DNA of 21,697 nucleotides from an uncultured Erysipelotrichaceae bacterium. GTDB taxonomy: Bacteria; Bacillota_I; Bacilli_A; RF39; UBA660. The notes below the pieces were generated by a model. It worked only from the letters and a program-made list of their open reading frames with translations. It was not told where the DNA came from and searched no databases. Both the position numbers and the translations under genes were made by a program. Shown here piece by piece: positions 15,174-21,697 of the stretch. The stretch covers positions 1 to 21,697 of the forward strand of contig CADCRC010000006.1 in the NCBI GenBank assembly GCA_902803795.1. Direction: 5' to 3'. Within the stretch, counting starts at the first letter, position 1; each line of letters opens with the position of its first letter.

Positions 15174-15745
15174 AAAAACTAACAATAATATTTATAACAA
15201 TAACAATAATAATTATTTTATTAAATACAACTTTAACTATAGATAGTCAAAACAAAATAATATCAATAGATATTAATAATATAAATAACAACTATAATAA
15301 AAAAGAAATAAAAAAAGCAAACAACATAAATACAAATAATAATAATATAGAATTACCAATAGGTAAATTAATTATAAAAAAAATAAATATTAATAATAAT
15401 CTATATGATATAAATAGTAAACTAAATGATATAAAATATAATATTATGATAAATAAATCAAGTATTCTACCAGATAAAGATAATAGTATAATGATATTAC
15501 AAGCTCATTCAGGTAATAGTAATATTTCATATTTTAATAGATTAAATGAATTAGAAAAAAATGATGAAATAAATTTAATAATAAATAACATAGACTACAA
15601 ATACATTGTTTATAAAATATATGAAGCAAAAAAAGATTATACTATAGAATATAATCAAATTAACAATGAAAAATTATTAATTTTAACAACTTGTTCAACG
15701 AATGATAAAACAAAGCAATTAATTATATATACAAAACAAAAATAA
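15170..15745 (+). CDS. Sortase, probably dedicated to the upstream adhesin
   Basis: Sortases are membrane transpeptidases that cleave a C-terminal sorting signal and join the protein to the cell wall. The 191 residues contain an N-terminal membrane anchor (about 4-22), an Asn/Ile/Lys-rich linker and a sortase beta barrel (about 60-191). The catalytic His113 lies in LQAHSG and Cys175 in ILTTCS. The third usual residue, an Arg shortly after the Cys, is absent: the segment reads DKTKQLIIYTK, and the only Arg of the protein is Arg124. The class is uncertain. The ATG overlaps the adhesin stop (ATGA) and no ribosome site precedes it, so translation is probably coupled to the adhesin. The overlap strongly suggests that VPDTS is its substrate. 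Confidence 0.85.
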   Translation: MKKLTIIFITITIIIILLNTTLTIDSQNKIISIDINNINNNYNKKEIKKANNINTNNNNIELPIGKLIIKKININNNLYDINSKLNDIKYNIMINKSSILPDKDNSIMILQAHSGNSNISYFNRLNELEKNDEINLIINNIDYKYIVYKIYEAKKDYTIEYNQINNEKLLILTTCSTNDKTKQLIIYTKQK

Positions 15746-15799
15746 AGATTCTAAATGATATGACCCACATTTGGGAAATATATCAGTTTTAGAATCTTT
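15744..15799. terminator. Large bidirectional hairpin terminator
   Basis: A 12-bp outer stem (15744-15755 with 15788-15799, AAAGATTCTAAA), a 2-base bulge, a 6-bp middle stem (15756-15761 with 15780-15785), an internal loop, and a CCCA/TGGG top with a CATT loop. T-rich tracts flank both sides. It serves the sortase operon on the plus strand and the S41 gene on the minus strand and starts within the sortase stop codon. Confidence 0.85.
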
Positions 15800-15803
15800 T
15801 TAT

Positions 15804-17036
15804 TTATTTTAATATTTCAATTGCTCTTTTTAGTACTAAATCTTCCACGCTATCATTATCAGAAATATCAACTTCTTCATCAGGTTTAACTCCAACTTGA
15901 TTTATTTCTTTTCCTTTTGAAGTCAAGAATCTCGCAACAGGTAATTTAACATATGAACCAGTAGATAATTTATCTATCTTATATAACAAACCATTACCTT
16001 CAGAAACATTTCCAACAATGATTGCTCCATACTCATCTTTCAAAGTAGAAGCTAGTACTTCAGAAATAGAAGAACTACACCAATTTTGTAATACTACAAT
16101 AGAATAATTACGTTTTTCTTTTGTAGTATCTTTAACTATCTTTTTATTATTAGATGAATCAACTAATTGATAAATATTACTATTCTTTTCTAAAAATAAT
16201 TCAGCAATCTTACTCATTTGATCAACATGTCCACCCTGATTAGATCTTAAATCAATAATTAAGGATGTCATACCTAAATTTTCTAATCTTTCAAGTTCTT
16301 CTTTAAATTCCTTATAAACATTCTTAGAAAAAGAAATAATCTTAATACAACCTAAGTTTTCATCTATCATATAACTTTCAATAGCAGATAACTTGATTTT
16401 ACTTCTAGTTATTTCAAAATTTATAATTTCTTCTCCTCTCTTAATTTCAAGAAATAAAACAGTTCCCGAATCACCTCTCATAAATAATGAAACATCTTCC
16501 ATCTCAAGTTCATTTGTTGAAACACCATCCACTTTGGTAATAATATCACCTATTTGTAATCCAGCATCTTGAGCAGGAGAATTATTATAAACATCAACAA
16601 TTATAGGATATTCTTCTTTATATGAAACAAGTGTTCCAACACCATCATAAACTCTTTCGATTGACTCTAAATATTCAGAATATTCAGACTTATTAAAATA
16701 TGCAGCCTTATAATCATTAGCATTTTTAACCATACCTTTAACTGCCCCATTAATAAGTTTTTTACTAGTAGTATTACTATAATTATTATTAATTATTTTA
16801 TTATAAACATCAAAAACATCAGAAAAATCTCTACTAAAATATTGACTACTAGATGAATAAGTTGTAATAGTTCCAAGTAAAGCCCCTAGTAAAACTGATA
16901 TTAACGCAACAATAACCATATCTAAAATAGAAAACCTTCTTTTTTCTTCAATTATATTAATTTCTTCTTTATCTTTTAATTCAGGAATTTCCTGATTATA
17001 TTTATGAAGAAATCCACTTATTTTTCTCTTTTTCAT
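15804..17036 (-). CDS. S41 (C-terminal processing) peptidase homologue with altered active site
   Basis: CtpA/Tsp proteases cut extracytoplasmic proteins near their C termini. The 410 residues have a basic cytoplasmic start, one membrane segment (about 37-59), an N-terminal helical part, a PDZ domain (about 128-212, with YDGVGTLV and GLQIGDIITKVDG) and an S41 catalytic domain (about 213-400). LRSNQGG replaces the common LRxNPGG. The nucleophile region CSSSISE aligns Ser323 with the catalytic Ser. The dyad Lys, expected 25 residues later in a TFGKG-like loop, is Asn348 in SEGNG (codon AAT). The rest of the fold looks sound, so it may be a pseudoprotease or use another base. The start has GGTGA upstream. 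It lies outside the membrane next to the adhesin/sortase genes. Confidence 0.9.
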   Translation of the reverse strand: MKKRKISGFLHKYNQEIPELKDKEEINIIEEKRRFSILDMVIVALISVLLGALLGTITTYSSSSQYFSRDFSDVFDVYNKIINNNYSNTTSKKLINGAVKGMVKNANDYKAAYFNKSEYSEYLESIERVYDGVGTLVSYKEEYPIIVDVYNNSPAQDAGLQIGDIITKVDGVSTNELEMEDVSLFMRGDSGTVLFLEIKRGEEIINFEITRSKIKLSAIESYMIDENLGCIKIISFSKNVYKEFKEELERLENLGMTSLIIDLRSNQGGHVDQMSKIAELFLEKNSNIYQLVDSSNNKKIVKDTTKEKRNYSIVVLQNWCSSSISEVLASTLKDEYGAIIVGNVSEGNGLLYKIDKLSTGSYVKLPVARFLTSKGKEINQVGVKPDEEVDISDNDSVEDLVLKRAIEILK

Positions 17037-17053
17037 AAACTATCACCAAATAA

Positions 17054-17062
17054 ATAATAACA
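17054..17062 (-). promoter_or_regulatory. Possible extended -10 promoter for the S41 gene
   Basis: On the minus strand, TGT-TATTAT about 18 bases before the start codon, without a clear -35. Since a terminator precedes it, the gene probably needs its own promoter. Confidence 0.35.
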
Positions 17063-17107
17063 CACATTTAAGATTTTAATTAAAATAAATAACAACAAAA
17101 AATAAAA

Positions 17108-17127
17108 AAGACATTATTTTATGTCTT
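17108..17127 (-). terminator. Terminator after the thioredoxin-like gene
   Basis: A 7-bp stem AAGACAT/ATGTCTT (17108-17114 with 17121-17127) with a 6-base loop, followed on the minus strand by a run of six T. It overlaps the stop codon of the gene (17126-17128). Confidence 0.8.
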
Positions 17128-17731
17128 AATCATTAAATACACTAAGTATTTCAGAATAATCAGTCTTTGATTCAACTAATTTACCATCAACTATTTTCAT
17201 CATAGTAGTCCCATTAACTTCTATATCAGAAGCATTCTCAACCTTATCATTATAATTTTCTGATTTAATATACTTATTAAACCCGTTAGAATAATCAACT
17301 GTATAAACTGCTTTATTATCATCTTTATCTTTATAAGTACTAATTACATTAGTAATTTCACTTTTTAACTCTTCATCAGATCCATCATAAAACAAAACAT
17401 AATATTCAGATTCAGGTTTATTAAAAGTCTCTCCAGCAAGTATTTCCTGATATGAAATAATTCCTTCAGGAACAGTAGTATTTTTTATATATTCAACACT
17501 ACCATTATTAGTAACTCTAACTGTAATAAAATATAAAACAGCAATTATAATAGATAATACAACCAATGTTATAACTGCACCCTTAATATTACTTTTTGCA
17601 TCAGAACTACTATAGCCTTTATTAACAAAACTACCTTTATCAACATTTTTTGTGGATACTTTTTTATTAGATACTTCAACTCCATTAATATTTCTTTTTT
17701 TGTTTTTTTTCTTCTTATTTGTCTCTTTCAT
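17126..17731 (-). CDS. Membrane-anchored thioredoxin-like protein without cysteines
   Basis: 201 residues from the chosen start. The first 50 are strongly basic (many Lys), then one membrane helix (about 51-70), then an outer domain of about 130 residues. The outer part reads like a thioredoxin fold: strand YYVLFYDG at the place of the CxxC strand, helix ELKSEITNVISTY, strand AVYTVDY, and a late strand pair around GTTMMKIVDGKLVE that resembles the cis-Pro loop and final hairpin. There is no Cys and no cis-Pro, so it cannot act as a disulphide reductase; binding or scaffolding is more likely. The fold call is from pattern only. ATG 17731 has GGTGAT upstream; the in-frame ATG at 17743 lies at the predicted transcription start and is rejected. 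Confidence 0.7.
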   Translation of the reverse strand: MKETNKKKKNKKRNINGVEVSNKKVSTKNVDKGSFVNKGYSSSDAKSNIKGAVITLVVLSIIIAVLYFITVRVTNNGSVEYIKNTTVPEGIISYQEILAGETFNKPESEYYVLFYDGSDEELKSEITNVISTYKDKDDNKAVYTVDYSNGFNKYIKSENYNDKVENASDIEVNGTTMMKIVDGKLVESKTDYSEILSVFND

Positions 17732-17747
17732 ATATATCACCATACTT

Positions 17748-17776
17748 AGTATATCATTATTAAAAAAATATGTAAA
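17748..17776 (-). promoter_or_regulatory. Promoter of the thioredoxin-like gene
   Basis: On the minus strand, TTTACA (17771-17776), a 17-base spacer ending in TGA, then TATACT (17748-17753), a near-ideal extended -10 promoter. It begins just after the stop codon of the upstream decarboxylase gene. Initiation would be near 17741, giving a leader of about ten bases. Confidence 0.7.
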
Positions 17777-17781
17777 ACAAA

Positions 17782-18741
17782 TTAAATTTTTCTATCTACT
17801 AATTCATTTTTAAAATATTCAATACTAATTTTTAATCCCTCATCTAAATCAATAACTGGCTCCCAATTAAGTTTTTCTTTTGCCAAACTTATATCAGGTT
17901 TTCTTTTTGCAGGATCATCACCAGGTAACTCTCTATAAATAATTTTACTTTTAGAATTAGTAAGTTTAATAACTTTCTCAGCAAGTTCTAACATAGTAAA
18001 CTCACCAGGATTTCCTAAATTAACAGGTCCATAAAAATTAGCATCAGAATTCATCATACAAATTATTCCATCAATTAAATCAGAAACATAACAAAAACTT
18101 CTAGTTTGTTTACCATCTCCAAATATTGTAATATTTTTATTTAATAAAGCTTCAACAATAAAATTTGAAACAACTCTACCATCATTAATATCCATATTTA
18201 TACCATAAGTGTTAAAAATACGAATTATTTTTATTTTTGCATTAAATTCCCTATTGTAATCAAACATCAAAGATTCAGCAACCCTTTTTCCTTCATCATA
18301 ACAAGAACGAACACCTATAGGATTAACATTGCCTTTATATGTTTCTATTTGAGGATGAACACAAGGATCACCATAAACTTCACTTGTACTAAATTGCAAA
18401 ATTGTAGCATCATTTTTTAAAGCTAATTCTAATAAATTAATGATTCCAATTACACATACTTTAGTAGTATATGTAGGCGATTTTTGATAAGCATAAGGAC
18501 TTGCAGGACAAGCAGCATTATATATTTGATCAATATCTTTAATTTTAAATAAGTCCTCTTTTTTAGTAACATCACCCTCAATAAATTCAAAATTCTCTTC
18601 TTTCAGTAAACATCTAATATTCTTTCTTCTTCCAGTATAAAGATTATCAAAACAAATAACATAATCACCACACTCAACTAACTTCTTACATAAGTTACTT
18701 CCTAAAAAACCAGCTCCACCAGCTACTAAAATTCTTTTCAT
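17782..18741 (-). CDS. UDP-glucuronate decarboxylase (UDP-xylose synthase type SDR)
   Basis: An extended short-chain dehydrogenase of 319 residues. The NAD site GGAGFLGS (8-15) opens a Rossmann fold. The catalytic Tyr148-x-x-x-Lys152 lies in SCYDEGKRVAE, and STSEVYGDP (118-126), NVNPIGVRS and FNTYG complete the active site. The strings EVYGDP, NPIGxRSCYDEGKR and NDGRVVSNFIV are typical of UDP-glucuronate decarboxylases, which make UDP-xylose with an internal NAD redox cycle, rather than of dTDP-glucose 4,6-dehydratases, the main alternative. UDP-glucose dehydrogenase, which would supply UDP-glucuronate, is not in the window. It is the last gene of the glycan operon, 39 bp after the polyprenyl glycosyltransferase, with AAGGAG as ribosome site. 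Confidence 0.87.
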   Translation of the reverse strand: MKRILVAGGAGFLGSNLCKKLVECGDYVICFDNLYTGRRKNIRCLLKEENFEFIEGDVTKKEDLFKIKDIDQIYNAACPASPYAYQKSPTYTTKVCVIGIINLLELALKNDATILQFSTSEVYGDPCVHPQIETYKGNVNPIGVRSCYDEGKRVAESLMFDYNREFNAKIKIIRIFNTYGINMDINDGRVVSNFIVEALLNKNITIFGDGKQTRSFCYVSDLIDGIICMMNSDANFYGPVNLGNPGEFTMLELAEKVIKLTNSKSKIIYRELPGDDPAKRKPDISLAKEKLNWEPVIDLDEGLKISIEYFKNELVDRKI

Positions 18742-18780
18742 TTAACAAATTCTCCTTTTTAACAAAAAACCTACTCATCA

Positions 18781-19470
18781 TTACTTATACTTAACTATAC
18801 AATATAAAGCTCTAATACCATCCTTAAAATTTATTTTCTTTCCTTCCTCTTTAGTTCTAGGATAATAATGAATTGGAACTTCTATCAATTTTAATTTATT
18901 ATGAGAAACTTTAGCTGTTATTTCAGGTTCAAAACCAAATCTCTTTTCTTTAATATCAATATTTCTTATGAAATCACCTCTAAAAGCTTTATAACATGTT
19001 TCCATATCAGTAACATTTAGTCCAGTCATAAAATTAGATAATTTTGTAAGTATTTTATTAGCTAATTGATTCTGTTTATATCCTTTATATTCATTTTTTA
19101 AAAATCTAGAACCATAACAAACATCACAGACACCATCAAAAATAGGTTTTACAACACTTGGAATCTCATCAATATCATATTCAAAATCAGCATCTTGAAT
19201 TATTACAACATCACCATTTGTTTCTTTAAATCCAGTAGATAAACCAGCACCTTTTCCCATATTAACGTCATGATAAAGAATTTTATCAGCAAATTTAGAA
19301 CCTTTTTCTTTTAAAATTTTTCTAGTTCCATCAGTTGAAAAATCATCAACAACAATTATTTCTATATCAGTATTTTTAATTTTTATTTTTTTTAATTTTT
19401 TTAAAACATCAATTATTAAATTTTTTTCATTATAAACAGGCACAACTATAGATAATTTATTTTTTTTCAT
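18781..19470 (-). CDS. Polyprenyl-phosphate glycosyltransferase (DPM1-like family 2)
   Basis: 229 residues from the chosen start. It has a family 2 GT-A fold without membrane segments: SIVVPVYNEKN at the start, VVDDFSTDGT (41-50), GKGAGLSTG and the metal site IQDADFEYD (91-99), as in dolichol-phosphate mannosyltransferases and bacterial polyprenyl-phosphate sugar transferases. It would move a sugar from a nucleotide donor to undecaprenyl phosphate on the inner membrane face. Neighbouring GtrA- and GT39-like genes complete such a pathway (flip, then transfer outside). ATG 19470 is chosen because AAAGAGGT lies just upstream; the earlier in-frame GTG at 19485 begins at the edge of that ribosome site. 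The sugar is not determined; the adjacent UDP-xylose synthase is suggestive only. Confidence 0.88.
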   Translation of the reverse strand: MKKNKLSIVVPVYNEKNLIIDVLKKLKKIKIKNTDIEIIVVDDFSTDGTRKILKEKGSKFADKILYHDVNMGKGAGLSTGFKETNGDVVIIQDADFEYDIDEIPSVVKPIFDGVCDVCYGSRFLKNEYKGYKQNQLANKILTKLSNFMTGLNVTDMETCYKAFRGDFIRNIDIKEKRFGFEPEITAKVSHNKLKLIEVPIHYYPRTKEEGKKINFKDGIRALYCIVKYK

Positions 19471-19492
19471 AATAACCTCTTTCACAAATATA

Positions 19493-21331
19493 TTAATTAT
19501 TTACAAACATTTCCTTAGTAATAATAACAGGTTCTATACCAAATTCATCATAACAATAACCTAAAGAATTGCATACTTGTAATTCATATTCATCATTATC
19601 ATTAAAATCTAATTCCATAGATATAACAATTTCTTTACTTATTTCAATATTTTTTTCTAAGCCATAATTTATATCAGTCTTGTTTTTATCTGTAATATAT
19701 AACATTTCATAATCATTATTTAAAATAGATTTACCAGTATTTTTTATAATAAAATCAAATCTATAAACACCATTATTATTATCTAAATTAGAAATATTAT
19801 ACTCTATTTTTGTTTTAATTGCATCTTTATTACTAGTAAAATAATAAATAGGAGTTGAATTATTATTAGATATTAATTCCACATAACCATTCTTATTTAA
19901 ACTATCAAACAAATATTTATCTCTTCCCATTCCATGAGATATCAATATATAACATTTCTTCTCATTAGAAATATTATCTATATCCATTTTACTAACATAT
20001 TCTACATTTATTTTATCTCTCTCTTTTTTATTAACTGCACTACTAGAATAAATAATCTTAGACTTATTAATTTTTTTAGTTTTATACCCCATTCTATACT
20101 GAAAATATGGAACAGCATGATAATATACAAACAAAGCCTCATCATCTTTTATATTATCTTTAATATATTTTATATTAGGTTTTAATTCTTCTCCAGAAAT
20201 AATTACATTATCCTTATTTAAATAATATTTAGTACCACAATTAATACTTTGTATAAATATAAAACAAATAAATATTATTATAGAAAACTTAGATATAGAA
20301 TTATCATTAATAAAATTATTTAAAAAATTAAAAATTAATATTATAATAATTGGATAAATAAAAATCCACATTCTATCAACTATAGGATATTTACCTAAAT
20401 ATGAAGCAGCTAAAGCTAAAAACAAATTAATAGCTATAATTATAATATACTTATTTTTTTTCATAATTCCTTCAACTAAAGAAATCAATGACAATACAAT
20501 AAAAATATATTTATTATTTTGAAATCTATCAAATAATGAACCAAGCATCATAAAAAACTTATTAACATCATTCAAATTCTTAGGTATTAAAGGAAATTTT
20601 GAATCAATCCAAAAATTAACCATCTTATCATCAGTCGCAACAGACCTTAAATACGTGAAATAATAAAACACAAAAATAATTAAAACAAATAAACCATAAA
20701 ATAATATTTTCTTTGATTTTTCTTTTTTATTATTTAATATAGAAGTAATAAATTCATAAATATAAATCGATCCAATAGTAAACAATGAAGGATTAGAACA
20801 AGTAATAATTAAAGAATATATTAAAGAAACTTTAAACAGAGAAATTTTATTATTATTATACAAATAATAAATATAAATAATTAATAATATACATAAAGAA
20901 TCAAAAATATAAACTTTAAATTCATTAGAATAACGTAACATAATTTCCAAAGTTGAAATAAATGCAGCAGGCATAATTGGATATTTATCATTAAAAATTT
21001 TTTTTGATATAAAAAAAGTTAAAATAATAATTCCAATATAAGAAATAAAAGAAACTAATCTTAATATAATCTCAGAATTACCTAAAACAATAGTAAGTAA
21101 CTTAACTAAATAAATATATGTTATAGGAGCAGATTGAGTCCATTCAAACGGAGTTCTAACAAGATTAAATAAACTTCTAGTACTAAAAGAATAAGCAAAC
21201 ATTGCCTCATCTACCCATAAACTCCTATTTACTATAAAATTCATGTAAAAACTAGCAATAAAACCAAATAATATAATAAATAGTCCTATTATAAAAATAA
21301 TCTTATTTATAAGAATCTTTTTGTTTTTCAT
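19493..21331 (-). CDS. Multipass GT39/PMT-like glycosyltransferase with C-terminal beta domain
   Basis: 612 residues from ATG 21331 (GGTG upstream; an earlier in-frame TTG is unlikely). About the first 360 residues are a bundle of membrane helices. The first outer loop holds LWVDEA with the acidic pair Asp41-Glu42, and then SAPITYIYLVKLLTIVLGNSE with RLVSF, the typical pattern of GT39/ArnT-like enzymes that use lipid-phosphate sugars on the outer face. An outer segment follows (about 365-490, with YYHAVPYFQYRMGYKTKK). The last 110 or so residues (from about 500: GVYRFDFIIKNTGKSILNNDY onward) look like an Ig/CARDB-type beta sandwich. It is 22 bp before the GT2 gene, which probably makes its lipid-linked donor. 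Acceptor unknown, perhaps a surface polymer or protein. Confidence 0.82.
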   Translation of the reverse strand: MKNKKILINKIIFIIGLFIILFGFIASFYMNFIVNRSLWVDEAMFAYSFSTRSLFNLVRTPFEWTQSAPITYIYLVKLLTIVLGNSEIILRLVSFISYIGIIILTFFISKKIFNDKYPIMPAAFISTLEIMLRYSNEFKVYIFDSLCILLIIYIYYLYNNNKISLFKVSLIYSLIITCSNPSLFTIGSIYIYEFITSILNNKKEKSKKILFYGLFVLIIFVFYYFTYLRSVATDDKMVNFWIDSKFPLIPKNLNDVNKFFMMLGSLFDRFQNNKYIFIVLSLISLVEGIMKKNKYIIIIAINLFLALAASYLGKYPIVDRMWIFIYPIIIILIFNFLNNFINDNSISKFSIIIFICFIFIQSINCGTKYYLNKDNVIISGEELKPNIKYIKDNIKDDEALFVYYHAVPYFQYRMGYKTKKINKSKIIYSSSAVNKKERDKINVEYVSKMDIDNISNEKKCYILISHGMGRDKYLFDSLNKNGYVELISNNNSTPIYYFTSNKDAIKTKIEYNISNLDNNNGVYRFDFIIKNTGKSILNNDYEMLYITDKNKTDINYGLEKNIEISKEIVISMELDFNDNDEYELQVCNSLGYCYDEFGIEPVIITKEMFVNN

Positions 21332-21354
21332 ATTACACACCAAAATAAAAATTA

Positions 21355-21697
21355 TTATTTCTTTTCTTCTAAAAACATCTTTCTTGTAATAAAATTAAAG
21401 ACCATAACTATAGCAGTAGCCATTATTTTTACAAGCATTGCATTCCATCCAATCTTCTGATAGAAAATAAATATTAATAATTCATTTATTCCAAAACCAA
21501 TTATAGCAAACACAACAAATTCAATAAATCTTCTTTCCTTAGATTTATTTTTATTAACTTTAAAAACATATTTACAACTAGCCCAATAATTATAAATAAT
21601 AGATACACTAAATGCAACAATATTACCAATTAAAGGATTAATATTAACAAATTTATATAAAATAAAATATATAGTCCAATCAATAATAGTCGCAATA
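21355..21697 (-). CDS. GtrA-family membrane protein (partial, 5' end outside window)
   Basis: This ORF was not preassigned; it reads off the right edge of the window and its start is missing. The 113 visible codons encode four hydrophobic segments in the GtrA pattern: an initial DWTIYFILY helix, NPLIGNIVAFSVSIIYNYWASCKYVF (with the conserved N-Y-x-x-x-x-x-x-x-F type turn), a polar loop KVNKNKSKERR, then EFVVFAIIGFGINELL and a last helix ending FNFITRKMFLEEKK with TAA. GtrA-like proteins are thought to flip polyprenyl-phosphate sugars. It precedes the GT39-like gene by 23 bp and would be the first visible gene of the operon. The missing part should be about 20-30 residues. Confidence 0.83.
   Translation of the reverse strand, partial: IATIIDWTIYFILYKFVNINPLIGNIVAFSVSIIYNYWASCKYVFKVNKNKSKERRFIEFVVFAIIGFGINELLIFIFYQKIGWNAMLVKIMATAIVMVFNFITRKMFLEEKK

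Noticed and set aside
19934..20185. Plus-strand ORF of 83 codons inside the GT39-like gene
   Set aside because: Antisense to a conserved membrane enzyme; Ile/Phe-rich product without a ribosome site.

Overview
This window comes from a very AT-rich (about a quarter G+C or less by eye), Gram-positive-type bacterium, most likely an anaerobic member of the Bacilli/Mollicutes-Erysipelotrichia side of the Firmicutes, such as an uncultured gut lineage. The evidence is an SEDS cell-wall polymerase, ScpA/ScpB, a sortase with a sortase-anchored adhesin, an oxygen-independent (class III) ribonucleotide reductase and Firmicutes-type tRNAs. UGA is used as a stop (rodA, nrdD, the adhesin gene and a 37-codon ORF), so this is not the Mycoplasma code in which UGA means Trp. 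The lineage is inferred from gene content only.

Layout: 1-302 has no credible gene but holds short direct repeats and orphan Shine-Dalgarno sequences. Then lon and an SEDS gene (rodA/ftsW) lie on the minus strand, and a divergent TPR glycosyltransferase lies on the plus strand. tRNA-Leu(CAA), tRNA-Thr(UGU) and a terminator follow on the minus strand. Next on the minus strand are scpA-scpB (1-base overlap), an unlisted 37-codon single-pass membrane protein, dut, and nrdD, which lies 31 bp upstream of dut. A Crp/Fnr-family regulator diverges from nrdD across a compact repeat/palindrome control region and is followed by RNase R (rnr).

The second half is a cell-surface region. A membrane-anchored protein with two Ig-like repeats and two eight-Cys tail repeats (minus strand) diverges from a thioester-domain adhesin with SpaA-type stalk domains and a VPDTS sorting signal. 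The adhesin gene overlaps its own sortase gene (ATGA). A bidirectional hairpin terminator separates the sortase from an S41 (C-terminal processing) protease homologue whose catalytic Lys is replaced by Asn. Upstream of that is a membrane-anchored, cysteine-free thioredoxin-like protein. The right end is a minus-strand glycan-assembly operon: GtrA-like flippase (cut by the window edge), a GT39-like multipass glycosyltransferase, a DPM1-like polyprenyl-phosphate glycosyltransferase and a UDP-glucuronate decarboxylase. Together these suggest lipid-linked sugar transfer onto surface polymers.

Most notable points: (1) NrdD ends just after the first CxxC of its zinc ribbon, so the glycyl-radical loop essential to class III reductases is missing; (2) the S41 protease Lys-to-Asn change; (3) an adhesin plus dedicated sortase in which the sortase lacks the usual C-terminal Arg; (4) structured, operator-like intergenic regions at 9521-9594 and 13412-13687.
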